Positions 1-7,872 of a stretch of 37,955 nt of DNA are shown here, one piece after another (positions within the stretch are counted from its first letter, which is position 1; every line of letters begins with the position of its first letter). The notes under the pieces are model-generated. The model did no database searches. It had not been told where the DNA came from and saw nothing but the letters and a program-made list of their open reading frames with translations. The position numbers and the translations under genes were made by a program. Origin of the DNA: an uncultured Oceanospirillaceae bacterium (lineage in GTDB: Bacteria > Pseudomonadota > Gammaproteobacteria > Pseudomonadales > Balneatricaceae); NCBI GenBank assembly GCA_937138495.1, contig CAKZPE010000001.1:1-37955 (forward strand), given 5' to 3'.

Positions 1-404
1 TGACCTTCCGGATAGCCTTCGCGAATCATTCTGGGCACCATGATTCTGCCAATTGCCGCAATCGCTGCCGACGCACTGCCGGAAATGGCACCGAACATTG
101 CACAGCTAAGAACTGTTACAGCACCCAGCCCGCCTTTGGTACGGCCAACGAAAGCATTAACAAAATCCAGTAACCGTTCTGATATGCCTCCGGTACCCAT
201 TAATGTACCGGCCTGAACAAATAACGGCAGCGCCAGCAACGAGAAAGCCCCGATTTGCGAATAGCCATAACCGGCATGGAAAGAAATGTCAGTACCGGTG
301 AGAACACCGTAAAACAACGCCCCCAGTCCAAATGAAAAGGCGACAGGCACTTCAAAAAGCAGCAGAAAAATCACTATGCCAATGGTGAGAAAGAAAATCG
401 TCAT
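1..404 (-). CDS. dctM: TRAP transporter large permease DctM (partial, C-terminus beyond window)
   Basis: About 134 N-terminal residues are present, and the gene runs off the left edge. DctM is the 12-helix membrane subunit that moves the solute delivered by the periplasmic binding protein, driven by an ion gradient. The visible part begins with a hydrophobic helix (MTIFFLTIGIVIFLLLF), then a VPVAFSFGLGALFYG stretch, LLALPLFVQAGTLM, and the family signature GLGAVTVLSCAMFGAISGSA; these positions align with the complete DctM at 17112-18413. The start ATG (404-402) overlaps the TGA stop of dctQ in an ATGA arrangement, so the two subunits are translationally coupled. The family assignment is secure. 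The substrate is unknown, although creatine is the best guess from the creatinase gene upstream. Confidence 0.93.
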   Translation of the reverse strand, partial: MTIFFLTIGIVIFLLLFEVPVAFSFGLGALFYGVLTGTDISFHAGYGYSQIGAFSLLALPLFVQAGTLMGTGGISERLLDFVNAFVGRTKGGLGAVTVLSCAMFGAISGSASAAIAAIGRIMVPRMIREGYPEG

Positions 405-991
405 GACGCAGCCTTCTTATTTTTATGATCGCGACGCAAATCTTTAAACTCCGCCACTATCTGCAAGCAGTAATAAAAGCCCATCAGCACAAAACCGCAC
501 ACCATGCTGATATCCCACATGTATTTTGGCCAGCGCATGTAAATGCTCTTACGGCCAAGGTCGATGTTGAACTGGGCAAACTTCCAGGCGTAATACCCGA
601 AAATTACAGTTGCCAGTAAACATAAAAAACTGCCGGTAAAACGTATCAGTTTGATGGCATAAGGATTCTTGATCAGCAGCGCCACAATGCCCCCTGATAT
701 ATGATCCTGATCCCGGGTGGCGTAGATCATGCCGAGAAAATACGCCCACAGAGCAAGCATCGGGGCTAATTCTTCAATCCCCAGAAACGGCGATTCCAGG
801 CCATAGCGCATCAGAACCTGAACCGCCATCAGCAAACCCAGCGCCATACTGGAAAACACCATCATGATCGAAATACTCTGGGCTAAACGGGCTTCCAAAC
901 GGAAGAACAGAGTATCTGGCCGGTCTTGAGGTACTGCGTTAATATAATCCGGGCCCACCATGGCATCCGGATGGGTGTATTCAATAGCCAT
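401..991 (-). CDS. dctQ: TRAP transporter small permease DctQ
   Basis: This 196-residue membrane protein is the small permease of a tripartite TRAP transporter. It has four predicted transmembrane helices: about residues 37-60 (SISIMMVFSSMALGLLMAVQ), 75-92, 115-138 and 155-178. The family motif is QVLMRYGLESPFLGIEELAP, followed by RDQDHISGGI. The paralogue at 16501-17115 shares RYxLESPFxGIEE, WVYFLGM-like and H-xH-x-GGI segments, so both belong to the same DctQ subfamily. A purine-rich GAGGAGAT-like stretch sits just before the ATG. It lies 130 bases downstream of dctP with hairpins in between, and its stop codon overlaps the dctM start. The role is membrane transport of a solute handed over by DctP. 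Confidence 0.93.
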   Translation of the reverse strand: MAIEYTHPDAMVGPDYINAVPQDRPDTLFFRLEARLAQSISIMMVFSSMALGLLMAVQVLMRYGLESPFLGIEELAPMLALWAYFLGMIYATRDQDHISGGIVALLIKNPYAIKLIRFTGSFLCLLATVIFGYYAWKFAQFNIDLGRKSIYMRWPKYMWDISMVCGFVLMGFYYCLQIVAEFKDLRRDHKNKKAAS

Positions 992-1031
992 TGCTTTATC
1001 TCCTCGGGGAAACGTGGCGGAATGTCATATT

Positions 1032-1106
1032 CCGGTATGCCTGTCTTCAACAAAGATGTTCAACAAAGGCATACCGGTTACCGAAACAGCCAGAAGGCGG
1101 CTTCTG
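1032..1106 (-). terminator. Two hairpins between dctP and dctQ
   Basis: In the 130-base gap between dctP and dctQ, a small hairpin (CAGAAG and CTTCTG arms, 1091-1106) comes first on the minus strand. It is followed by a long-arm inverted repeat (CCGGTATGCC at 1032-1041 with its perfect complement at 1068-1077). The 26-base interior of the second repeat holds two near-identical TTTGTTGAA words. Neither hairpin has a strong U-run. They could protect the 3' end of dctP mRNA or cause partial termination, so that the binding protein is made in excess over the permeases. This parallels the hairpins found at the same place in the second TRAP operon. Confidence 0.5.
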
Positions 1107-1120
1107 AACACTCAGACTAT

Positions 1121-2143
1121 TTACAGACCTGCCGTCTGGCGCAGATCATCCATTACCTTTTTACCCAGCAGATTTTCCATAATCGGCCATTCAACTTTCT
1201 CTACAGTGGCTTTGTATGCCGCAGCCTGAGCAGGGTCCTGCTCGAGTACTTCAATACCCGCTTCACGGATCTTGTCTAACCAGCCCTGGCTGAATTCCTC
1301 AGCGTTATTCCAGGCCCAGCCAGTAGCATAATCAGCCGCTTCACGTACCCAGGCACGTTCCTGATCACTTAGGCTGGCCAGCCAGCTTTTACTGGCAATC
1401 CAGAACGTCGGCTCAAAAGATTCACGGGTATACACGAAAGCACGTAGTACATCTTTGAACAGCAATACTTCATACGGTGGGGAGAAAGCCCGGCCATCAA
1501 TGGCACCGGTTTGTAACGCGGTATGAACTTCAGAGAAAGCCATGGGAACAACAGAAAAACCTAACGCACTGTAACGGTCAATCGCCATAGGATAGTTAGG
1601 TACACGGATCTTGAATCCTTTAGAGTCTTCCGGAATTTTTGTCGGTACTTCAACCCCTTTACGTACAACATAACCGGTAAAGTCCGTCGGTAAAGTGCCT
1701 AACAGCTCAACATTCAGGCCATCATAAATTTCACCGAAGAGCTTATCCATTTTACTGCCCGGGCCATATACTTTAATGGCTCCCGGCCAGTCCTCAGCCA
1801 CATACCCCAGGTTGGCAATGTCCAGACGGGGATCCAGTTCGGAATTAGACCATGCCATTGTCATGGGCAATGCGCCCTGCATAACCTGCTCGGTAATGGT
1901 TGCCCAGTCTCCCAGATCACCGCCGGGGTGATATTCAATTTTCACAGTACCGCCTGATAACTCATCCAGCTTACTGATGAACTGCTCAGAGACACTGTTA
2001 AAAATATGATCGGTTGGCATAACATGCGCCAGAATATGACCATTACCGGCAGCCTGTGCCGCCGTTGCCAAACCACCGATCAGCGCACCGGCAGTTACCA
2101 CCGCCGCAATCGCTTTAGATACCTTTTTCTTAAAACGGGCCAT
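1121..2143 (-). CDS. dctP: TRAP transporter substrate-binding protein DctP
   Basis: This 340-residue periplasmic solute-binding protein has a Sec signal peptide: a basic start, MARFKKKVSKAI, then a hydrophobic core ending near ATAAQAA (residue 32). The mature domain begins HILAHVMPTDHIFNSVSEQF and contains YHPGGDLGDW, PMTMAW, and the conserved arginine segment GFKIRVPNYP near residue 180. In TRAP binding proteins that arginine normally forms a salt bridge to the substrate carboxylate. Further TRAP features are ALQTGAIDGRAFSP and FWIASKSW. An excellent ribosome site (AGGAGGT) precedes the ATG. It is the first gene of dctPQM and lies downstream of the creatinase gene on the same strand. The paralogue at 15345-16364 shares most of these motifs. 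The substrate is probably a small carboxylate; creatine is an inference from context. Confidence 0.95.
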   Translation of the reverse strand: MARFKKKVSKAIAAVVTAGALIGGLATAAQAAGNGHILAHVMPTDHIFNSVSEQFISKLDELSGGTVKIEYHPGGDLGDWATITEQVMQGALPMTMAWSNSELDPRLDIANLGYVAEDWPGAIKVYGPGSKMDKLFGEIYDGLNVELLGTLPTDFTGYVVRKGVEVPTKIPEDSKGFKIRVPNYPMAIDRYSALGFSVVPMAFSEVHTALQTGAIDGRAFSPPYEVLLFKDVLRAFVYTRESFEPTFWIASKSWLASLSDQERAWVREAADYATGWAWNNAEEFSQGWLDKIREAGIEVLEQDPAQAAAYKATVEKVEWPIMENLLGKKVMDDLRQTAGL

Positions 2144-2720
2144 AAGACCTCCTGTATTATTTTTATTCGTCGTACAGTGATCATTTGCATGGCATCAGAC
2201 GGCACTTCTTTAACGTTCGGTAACAACCAATCCCGTTACAGGGCCATCCGAAACCACCCTAAAACAAACTGTCGCAAACAGACTAAACCGCCCCGGGATA
2301 TAATTAAAATCAATACTTTCAATGCCTCCATTTACATTACAAATAGTTTTTTTCAGATATGAAACCCGATACAAATCAGGAAAATAAAAAAAATATTTAT
2401 TTAATAAACAATATATTAGGAGTTACCAGATAGTTAAAAGCAGGCCAGAGCCTACATCCCCCTGATCTGACAGAAGCTGAGATAAGCAACCTGAAAGCAA
2501 TACTGATAACGGCACCAAAAACGACACGAGCACACAAAAACATGTCTCGGAGAGACACTGTCAGGAAGTCAGATATGAAATGTTTACCGGTGCAGGAACG
2601 GCCCTGAAAGCGCTATGTGTTCAGGAAAGGAAGAGCGTTAAAGCAGACTGATCAGGTCGCAGTGAACAAGCACCACGACCTGATACATTTAAGAGAGATC
2701 AGAGTCGCAACTTGCGCCCA
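2144..2720. other. 577-base intergenic region between creatinase and dctP
   Basis: No credible gene is seen here. The part near 2340-2430 is very AT-rich (long A and T runs around 2380-2415) and probably holds the promoter for dctPQM, though no convincing -35/-10 pair can be singled out. Near the creatinase end there is a perfect hairpin (2651-2684). The middle (2430-2640) shows no recognisable motif. The gap and the hairpin suggest that dctPQM has its own promoter rather than being read only from creatinase. Confidence 0.5.
2651..2684 (-). terminator. Hairpin downstream of creatinase
   Basis: Arms ATCAGGTCG (2651-2659) and CGACCTGAT (2676-2684) are perfectly complementary over 9 bp with a 16-base loop. 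The structure lies 37-70 bases after the creatinase stop codon on the minus strand. No long U-run follows it, so it may be a weak terminator or an mRNA 3'-end stabiliser. Confidence 0.45.
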
Positions 2721-3932
2721 TTACCCCTTAATGATGTTGTGTTCAGGACCGAACGGGAAGCGGGTAATATTTTCAGCGGCATTTTCACCCACCACCAGAA
2801 TATCGTGCTCCCGGTAACCGCCGGCACCCGCCAGACCTTCCGGCAGCATTAACATCGGCTCCATAGACACCACCATGCCCGGCTCCAGCACGGTATCGAC
2901 ATCTTCACGTAATTCAAGACCGGCTTCCCGGCCATAATAGTGGCTCAGGGTACCGAATGAATGCCCATAACCGAATGAACGGTACTGCAGTACATCATGC
3001 TCCAGGAATATCTCATTCAGCTCTGCGACAATGTCGCAGCAGCGTGCACCGGGTTTAATCAGTTCCAGCCCGCGACGGTGAACCTTACAGTTGATTTCCC
3101 AAAGTTCCAGATGACGGTCAGATGCATATTCAGAGAACAGCGTACGCTCCAGCGCCGTGTAATAACCGGCAATCATCGGGAAGGTATTCAGGCTGAGAAT
3201 GTCTCCGGCTTCTACCTTACGGCTGGTCACCGGGTTATGGGCACCATCGGTGTTAATCCCGGACTGGAACCACACCCAGGTATCCATTAATTCGCCATGG
3301 GGGAAAGTGCCTGCGATTTCACGCACCATTGCCTGCACACCTGCCAGCGCAATTTCGTATTCAGGAACACCCACTGCAATCGCATCACGAATCGCCGCGC
3401 CGCCCACATCTGCAACCCGTGCGCCCTGTTTGATCAGAGCAATTTCTTCAGGAGACTTAATCAGACGCATTTCCATTGTCGGTACACCGATATCAACAAA
3501 AGATGCTTCTGGCAGAATCGCTTTCATCTTCTCCAGATTCTGCAGCGGCATATGATCATATTCGATACCAACTTTACCGCCGTCTTTAATCAACTGCTTA
3601 ACTGCATAGAAGAAGTTATCTTTATGCCAGTCGGTATAAACAACATTCTCACCCAGTAAATTCCGGCGATAAGGCTGGCCTGCATCGATGTTGGCAGTGA
3701 CTGTCGTGAAATCATCCTGAGTGATCACCAGACCATAATCACGGCCAAAGCGACAATACACAAAGTCACTGTAGTAATTAATGTTGTGGTAAGACGTAAA
3801 CAGCACTGCATCAATGTCGTTTGCAGCCATATGCTGACGCAGTTTTTGCAAACGGGCGTTCATTTCTTCCATTGAAAAGGTTGGCCGAACCTTGTCACCA
3901 TTAGGGATCGGCAATGTATGCGGCATCTGCAT
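2721..3932 (-). CDS. Creatinase (creatine amidinohydrolase)
   Basis: Creatinase hydrolyses creatine to sarcosine and urea (EC 3.5.3.3) in the cytoplasm. The 403-residue length equals the Pseudomonas putida enzyme, and the N-terminus (MQMPHTLPIPNGDKVRPTFS) is nearly that of the known protein as I recall it. It has the metal-free pita-bread (M24 peptidase) fold. The residues established for creatinase are all at the expected numbers: catalytic His232 in NTDGAHNPVT, Glu262 and Glu358 for the guanidinium group, and Phe62, Arg64 and Arg335 around the carboxylate. These separate it from prolidases and make ectoine hydrolase (DoeA), another M24 relative, less likely. The upstream region has three dyads that could be operators, and downstream lies a TRAP transporter on the same strand. 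No sarcosine oxidase or urease is in the window. Confidence 0.93.
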   Translation of the reverse strand: MQMPHTLPIPNGDKVRPTFSMEEMNARLQKLRQHMAANDIDAVLFTSYHNINYYSDFVYCRFGRDYGLVITQDDFTTVTANIDAGQPYRRNLLGENVVYTDWHKDNFFYAVKQLIKDGGKVGIEYDHMPLQNLEKMKAILPEASFVDIGVPTMEMRLIKSPEEIALIKQGARVADVGGAAIRDAIAVGVPEYEIALAGVQAMVREIAGTFPHGELMDTWVWFQSGINTDGAHNPVTSRKVEAGDILSLNTFPMIAGYYTALERTLFSEYASDRHLELWEINCKVHRRGLELIKPGARCCDIVAELNEIFLEHDVLQYRSFGYGHSFGTLSHYYGREAGLELREDVDTVLEPGMVVSMEPMLMLPEGLAGAGGYREHDILVVGENAAENITRFPFGPEHNIIKG

Positions 3933-3996
3933 GCTTTAATTCCTCTTATTTTTATAACGCAGCCCTAAAGCAGGCACACGCGATAGAAGTTTCAGT

Positions 3997-4018
3997 TAAC
4001 GAGTAACAATTCGTTACT
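3997..4018. promoter_or_regulatory. Nested dyad upstream of creatinase
   Basis: AGTAAC (4002-4007) and GTTACT (4013-4018) form a dyad with a 5-base spacer. It is overlapped by TAACGA (3997-4002) paired with TCGTTA (4011-4016). It lies about 65-85 bases upstream of the creatinase start, a usual place for an operator. The regulator is not identifiable from this window. Confidence 0.4.
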
Positions 4019-4074
4019 GAGCACAGATTATTCGCCGCAAAATCATAATTGAAGTTAATAGTTTTAATGCAATT

Positions 4075-4148
4075 ATTTACACTGTAAATACCATAGCCAA
4101 TCCACTTAATCTTACCTGACGCACGTATTCATTCTTTGAGAATGAATA
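4075..4148. promoter_or_regulatory. Two further perfect dyads in the creatinase/GNAT divergent region
   Basis: ATTTAC-ACT-GTAAAT (4075-4089) is a perfect dyad. A second one, TATTCATTCT-TTG-AGAATGAATA (4126-4148), has 10-bp arms with a 3-base centre. They lie between the creatinase start (minus) and the GNAT start (plus). The second could be a small RNA hairpin, but with no U-run after it an operator is more likely. It does not match the ArgR box, whose half-sites have the opposite orientation. Confidence 0.4.
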
Positions 4149-4220
4149 TTTTGCAGAGTCAGAAATGTTAGAAGATACTTAAGTAAGCCACTCCTGTTTC
4201 CACGGTTAACCATTTTTACA

Positions 4221-4694
4221 ATGAACAGAAACGCTTTGATACATATACGGCCCATGCACATCAGTGAAGCAGACTATGCCTCTGAACTGATTATGGCCGC
4301 ATTTTTTGACACCGTTGCCCATACTCTGCCGCGCCATGGCATTGAAAGTTTCCGGGACATAGTCTCAGCTAACTCGTTGCGGCAATACCAGAAGGAAGGC
4401 GCGCTGTTGCTGGTTGCTGAAGAACAGCATCAGGTTGTCGGTCTGGGCGCCATCAGGGCTGGCCGTCATATCGGCTTACTTTTTGTTGAGCCTCAGTTTC
4501 AGCGCCGGGGCATTGGCCAGATGCTGATAAAAGCGCTGCTGGAGCACCGCGAAGCAGACACAGTGACCGTTCGGGCATCGGTGCCCTCCGTACCGGCCTA
4601 CGAGCATTACGGGTTTTATATATCCGGACAACTGGAAGAAAGTGCCGGTATCATTTCTCAGCCAATGCAGCGGGATTTCATCAGCCCCCCATAG
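4221..4694 (+). CDS. GNAT family N-acetyltransferase
   Basis: This 157-residue cytoplasmic GNAT-fold protein would transfer an acetyl group from acetyl-CoA to an unknown amine. The acetyl-CoA pyrophosphate loop is visible as QRRGIG at residues 94-99, following strand GLLFVEPQF. The C-terminal SVPAYEHYGFYISG (about 123-136) is the usual GNAT motif in which Tyr acts near the thiolate. It is divergent from creatinase and 23 bases ahead of a second GNAT gene, probably in one transcript. The ribosome site is weak. A second Met 12 codons in is possible, but the first ATG keeps the first beta strand (IHIRPMHISEAD). The substrate cannot be inferred. Confidence 0.85.
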   Translation: MNRNALIHIRPMHISEADYASELIMAAFFDTVAHTLPRHGIESFRDIVSANSLRQYQKEGALLLVAEEQHQVVGLGAIRAGRHIGLLFVEPQFQRRGIGQMLIKALLEHREADTVTVRASVPSVPAYEHYGFYISGQLEESAGIISQPMQRDFISPP

Positions 4695-4717
4695 CGCCCT
4701 GCCATTAAGGAAACTCT

Positions 4718-5137
4718 ATGCAAATCCGTACGTTCCGTCTTCAGGATCAGGACGCAGTCATTCGGCTGTGGAAAGACTGTGGTCTGGTGAACCCCCAGAA
4801 CGACCCGGCTAAAGATATCCACCGTAAACTCAGCATTCAGCCAGCGCTGTTTCTGATAGGGGAAGACAGCAACGGAAAGATCATTGCCAGTATCATGGGT
4901 GGCTATGAAGGTCACCGGGGCTGGATAAATTATCTGGCGGTTCACCCTTCCTGCCAGCGCAGGGGGTTCGCACGCCTGCTAATGCAGGAAATCGAAATAC
5001 GCCTGCAGGAAATGGGGTGTCCCAAAATTAATTTGCAGGTCAGAGACAGTAACGCCGACGTCCTGGCCTTCTACCACGCCATCGGCTACCTGCAAGATCC
5101 GGTGATCAGCTTCGGGAAACGGTTAGAACAGGACTGA
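4718..5137 (+). CDS. ypeA: GNAT acetyltransferase, YpeA family
   Basis: At 139 residues it matches the length of E. coli YpeA, a GNAT acetyltransferase of uncertain substrate. It shares the family's opening (MQIRTFRLQDQDAVIRLW against MEIRVFRQEDFEEVITLW), NDPAKDI, MGGYEGHRG, AVHPSCQRRGFARLL (acetyl-CoA loop QRRGFA, residues 80-85), GCPKINLQVR and the SFGKRL end. An AAGGAAAC ribosome site lies close before the ATG. It is probably co-transcribed with the upstream GNAT gene, only 23 bases away. It converges with the hypothetical gene at 5144-5677, with just 6 bases between the stops and no visible terminator. Confidence 0.9.
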   Translation: MQIRTFRLQDQDAVIRLWKDCGLVNPQNDPAKDIHRKLSIQPALFLIGEDSNGKIIASIMGGYEGHRGWINYLAVHPSCQRRGFARLLMQEIEIRLQEMGCPKINLQVRDSNADVLAFYHAIGYLQDPVISFGKRLEQD

Positions 5138-5143
5138 TCGTCT

Positions 5144-5677
5144 TCAGCCATCAATACTTTGCAGCCGGGAACCGCCATCCCGGACAGACACGCAGAAATA
5201 ATGTTCGGCCCGGGCGCAATACAGGGTGATTTCCCAGGGCTTTTCAATATCCCCTTCTACGGGCACAGTAAAACCGTCAACAATGAAAAAACGGTGCCAG
5301 TCTTCCGGTAACTCCTCCTGAAACCATGTGCGCCAGCCCTGAGTTACCCCCTCCTGTGCGTAGGGCAATAACAAACTCAGATTACCAAGAAACCGCTGAC
5401 TGAAGGCTACCTCAGCATCTGAAGGATACGCGTCTGAAACGTGCTGATAGTTGTCTTCAGCGACGATGCTGACCACACCGTCGGCCAGCGTAGAAACCAC
5501 ATCCTGTTCTGCTTCCCAGCGAGAATGCTCTCCCTGAGGTAAGAGAAACAGGCGGGTAAAGTAATCATGCTCGGTACAGTTATTTTTTTCACCGGCTGCC
5601 CCCCGGCTAAAAACCGACAGAACAAAACCAATCCCCATTGCTAAAACAAGTAAAACAACCAGAAAATCTGCATTCAT
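5144..5677 (-). CDS. Hypothetical protein with N-terminal membrane anchor
   Basis: This 177-residue protein is not recognised. It starts MNADFLVVLLVLAMGIGFVL, a single hydrophobic helix (about residues 4-22) followed by a basic-polar stretch. It is therefore likely anchored in the inner membrane with a soluble domain of about 150 residues. The soluble part has an acidic, aromatic-rich stretch ending GWRTWFQEELPEDWHRFFIV, then GFTVPVEGDIEKPWEITLYCARAEH. Two cysteines (in NNCTEHD and YCARAEHYFC) might form a disulphide. The start was chosen because GGAG sits 8 bases before this ATG; the upstream in-frame extension lacks a ribosome site. It converges on ypeA and lies downstream of the amine oxidase gene with a 125-base gap. 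Confidence 0.65.
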   Translation of the reverse strand: MNADFLVVLLVLAMGIGFVLSVFSRGAAGEKNNCTEHDYFTRLFLLPQGEHSRWEAEQDVVSTLADGVVSIVAEDNYQHVSDAYPSDAEVAFSQRFLGNLSLLLPYAQEGVTQGWRTWFQEELPEDWHRFFIVDGFTVPVEGDIEKPWEITLYCARAEHYFCVSVRDGGSRLQSIDG

Positions 5678-5802
5678 GCACGCACTCCGTGTAGATCGTC
5701 TCATCACCAGGATGTCCTGCTCTACACAGTAGCCCATCGTTTCCCTTCCTGCAGATCCGTCACTGGACTCAACCCCCCAAAAACACCAGTAAAAACGACA
5801 AC

Positions 5803-6897
5803 TTAGTCTAACAGCCCTAAAATTCTCAGGTGGTTCAGCCCTGCATCAGCAGCTTCCAACGCCCCTTCCAGCAAGCCTCCGGAACAACGTGCCATCTCCG
5901 TTGAGGTAAATAAAAGCCCCTTATCTGAAAGCTCACCCAGGCTGTCCGGCAAACCGTATTGCGGATGCCCGTTCAGGTTTTCTTCCCAGTCCTGATCTGT
6001 TGCCGAATACTGTTGAGCGGACCAGTCCTGAGTCCAGATATTCAGAGGCATAGCAGCCTGCTCCCCGAATAACCGCACCAGTTGCTCTGTGACCTGTTTC
6101 TCTAATACCTGCCGGTCTGTTTCCCTGGGAAGCTGTTGAATAAAACCAAACAGGGCGCCAGCGGTTACCCCTGGCAATGAAGCATCATGGATTTCCTGCA
6201 ACGGCCCGGACCGGCTGATTACATCGCCGGACAAATTCTTATCCCGCCAAAAAGGTGTTTCGTACTCAACGATTACTTTGGTAAAACGCCCCATCCAGGT
6301 CGGTATATCCGTCAGCCCCTGCATCGCAACGGCGGATAATGCAGGCTCAAAATGGACGGTGCTGGCGATTACCCGGGGAGGCAGTGCCAACACCAGTGCT
6401 TTCGCCTGCAATGATCGCTCTCCGTCAGGTCCGTTCAGGATCAGTTGCCAGTGGTCGCCCTCAGCATGCTGTACATAGCGGGCGCTCTGCAGCCCAGTCT
6501 GAGACAGTAACCGGTCAGCATCCAACGGCGCCTGTAAAAAACGGACCAGTGCGCCCATACCCTTCTGAACCCGCAATGCTCCTTCCATCGTTGAAAAGTT
6601 CAGCTGCCGGATCTGCCCCGGCAACTCTTCATACACCAGCTCTCCCTGGCTGTACTGTGGATAAGCGGTTAAACCTGCGGACCGGATCAGCGCCGCCATT
6701 CGCGGCTGTCCGGGCCAGAACCATGAAGGGCCGAGGTCATACCCTTGCTGCGATTGTCCGTTCCCGGCGGAAAGAATACGCCCGCCAAAACGGGCACGGG
6801 CTTCTGTCAGACAATAATCAGCACCGGCAGCCTGTAACGCAGATGCCATATAAAGTCCGCTGATGCCGCCACCAATGATGGCAATATCGGTCTGCAT
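5803..6897 (-). CDS. FAD-dependent amine oxidase family protein
   Basis: A 364-residue flavoprotein of the monoamine oxidase/phytoene-desaturase fold, predicted to oxidise an amine using FAD in the cytoplasm. The Rossmann motif IIGGGISGLYMAS is at the N-terminus, followed by an acidic residue in TEARARFGGRILSA, which contacts FAD. The C-terminal FAD segment is SGGLLEGALEAADAG. The aromatic residue usual in MAO before the glycine pair is absent, and the substrate is unknown. The protein is about 60-100 residues shorter than typical MAOs. The ATG chosen (6897) overlaps the stop of the upstream cupin gene as TGATG; a GTG one codon earlier is also possible. The tight overlap shows translational coupling with the cupin gene. 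Its neighbours suggest a stress-response setting. Confidence 0.85.
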   Translation of the reverse strand: MQTDIAIIGGGISGLYMASALQAAGADYCLTEARARFGGRILSAGNGQSQQGYDLGPSWFWPGQPRMAALIRSAGLTAYPQYSQGELVYEELPGQIRQLNFSTMEGALRVQKGMGALVRFLQAPLDADRLLSQTGLQSARYVQHAEGDHWQLILNGPDGERSLQAKALVLALPPRVIASTVHFEPALSAVAMQGLTDIPTWMGRFTKVIVEYETPFWRDKNLSGDVISRSGPLQEIHDASLPGVTAGALFGFIQQLPRETDRQVLEKQVTEQLVRLFGEQAAMPLNIWTQDWSAQQYSATDQDWEENLNGHPQYGLPDSLGELSDKGLLFTSTEMARCSGGLLEGALEAADAGLNHLRILGLLD

Positions 6898-7628
6898 CAC
6901 CTACCTGCTTGCCGGGCAGCTTCCAGGTGTACAAAGGCAGAAGTTTCCAGCACGTCTTCTGTCAGATGGTTACGCTTTATCCATAACCGGGCACCCTGCT
7001 CCCCGGCTATCACCTGCGCAGAGGTACCTGCAGGCAAACGTATCCAGCCGTTTTGGCCAAAACGTCCTTCGCAGCTGCTATTTTCCTGACAACTCAGCTC
7101 GCCTTCCACCACCAGCACTTCAACGCCTCTCTCAGCTGTCAGTTCAAAACCGGCGCCCGGATCACAAAGCTCCATCTGAACCGTTTCGCGATTATCTTTA
7201 AATAGCGGAATAACCCTGACACCTGCACGAACAGGGTCTGGCAAAGCGCCGGCTTTATGGGTGTTAATACGTGCAAAGGTCCGGTCTGATAATTCGAACT
7301 GCCCCAGCTTTACAAAGATCACACAGCCGTCTGCTGCGCCCGGTGTATGCCGGGACGTCGGAGGATTGCGCACATAAGTACCGGGCGGGTAATCACCGTG
7401 CTCATCCTGAAACACGCCTTCAAGCACCAGAAACTCCTCCCCACCGTGATGGATATGCGGCGAAAACGCACTGCCCGGCGCATAACGCACAATAGACGTG
7501 GCCCGGGCTCCGTCGTGCCCCAGACGGTCCAGCATACAACGATCCACACCTGGCATCGGCGAGGCAATCCAGTCGGAATCTTCCGGTTTGGCACTGGCTG
7601 GCTGGGTAAAATCGGCGTTCAACTGCAT
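6897..7628 (-). CDS. Bicupin protein, ChrR-type cupin domain
   Basis: This 243-residue protein has two cupin modules. The first has a convincing metal site: His58 and His60 in AFSPHIHHGGEEFLVLEG, Glu64/65, and His94 in PPTSRH. It resembles the C-terminal cupin of the anti-sigma factor ChrR. The second module (about residues 130-225) lacks clear metal ligands (VEVLVVEGELSCQ). The N-terminal zinc-binding anti-sigma domain of true ChrR is absent, so it is probably not itself a classical anti-sigma factor. It is the first gene of a two-gene unit with the amine oxidase and is divergent from a SigZ-like sigma factor. A role in sensing or detoxifying an oxidant is an inference from that context. Confidence 0.8.
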   Translation of the reverse strand: MQLNADFTQPASAKPEDSDWIASPMPGVDRCMLDRLGHDGARATSIVRYAPGSAFSPHIHHGGEEFLVLEGVFQDEHGDYPPGTYVRNPPTSRHTPGAADGCVIFVKLGQFELSDRTFARINTHKAGALPDPVRAGVRVIPLFKDNRETVQMELCDPGAGFELTAERGVEVLVVEGELSCQENSSCEGRFGQNGWIRLPAGTSAQVIAGEQGARLWIKRNHLTEDVLETSAFVHLEAARQAGR

Positions 7629-7666
7629 GTAAATGTCCTCTGATAAACTCTGCCGCTATCCTAAAC

Positions 7667-7722
7667 CTTATCGTTCCGGCGGATAAGTAAGCACGCTTTA
7701 GTACCTGGGTACTTTTTAGTAC
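7667..7722. promoter_or_regulatory. Dyads between cupin and sigZ genes
   Basis: The 244-base divergent region contains CTTATC...GATAAG (7667-7687). It also contains a near-continuous palindrome AGTACC-TG-GGTACT (7700-7713), followed by another AGTAC at 7718-7722, so the word TTTAGTAC appears twice. These are good candidates for the operator or sigma-dependent promoter controlling both directions. The recognised protein cannot be named, though autoregulation by the adjacent ECF sigma factor is plausible. Confidence 0.45.
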
Positions 7723-7872
7723 ATCTTACTGAAAATACTGCGTTTTTATTTTTAAACGAAAATATCCGGCGACCTTCGTCTTTTTAACAACCGCTTCGTC
7801 TTAACAAAATAAGTCTGGAATAATGACATCAGGCCATTGCAACTGTCAGCCGACCAATCTCAGGATATGTGT

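Noticed and set aside
2617..2817. Small plus-strand frame at the creatinase 3' end
   Set aside because: It overlaps the creatinase gene and a hairpin; no ribosome site or recognisable features.
4126..4148. ArgR operator in the creatinase upstream region
   Set aside because: The half-sites are ATTCA then TGAAT, the reverse order of the ArgR box (TGAAT then ATTCA), and no arginine genes are near.
6339..6863. Long plus-strand open frame opposite the amine oxidase gene
   Set aside because: It is antisense to a gene with clear FAD motifs, and its composition is that of a shadow frame.
6897..7628. Cupin protein as the missing homogentisate dioxygenase
   Set aside because: It is 243 residues against about 430, has ChrR-like cupin motifs, and belongs to a different operon with an amine oxidase.
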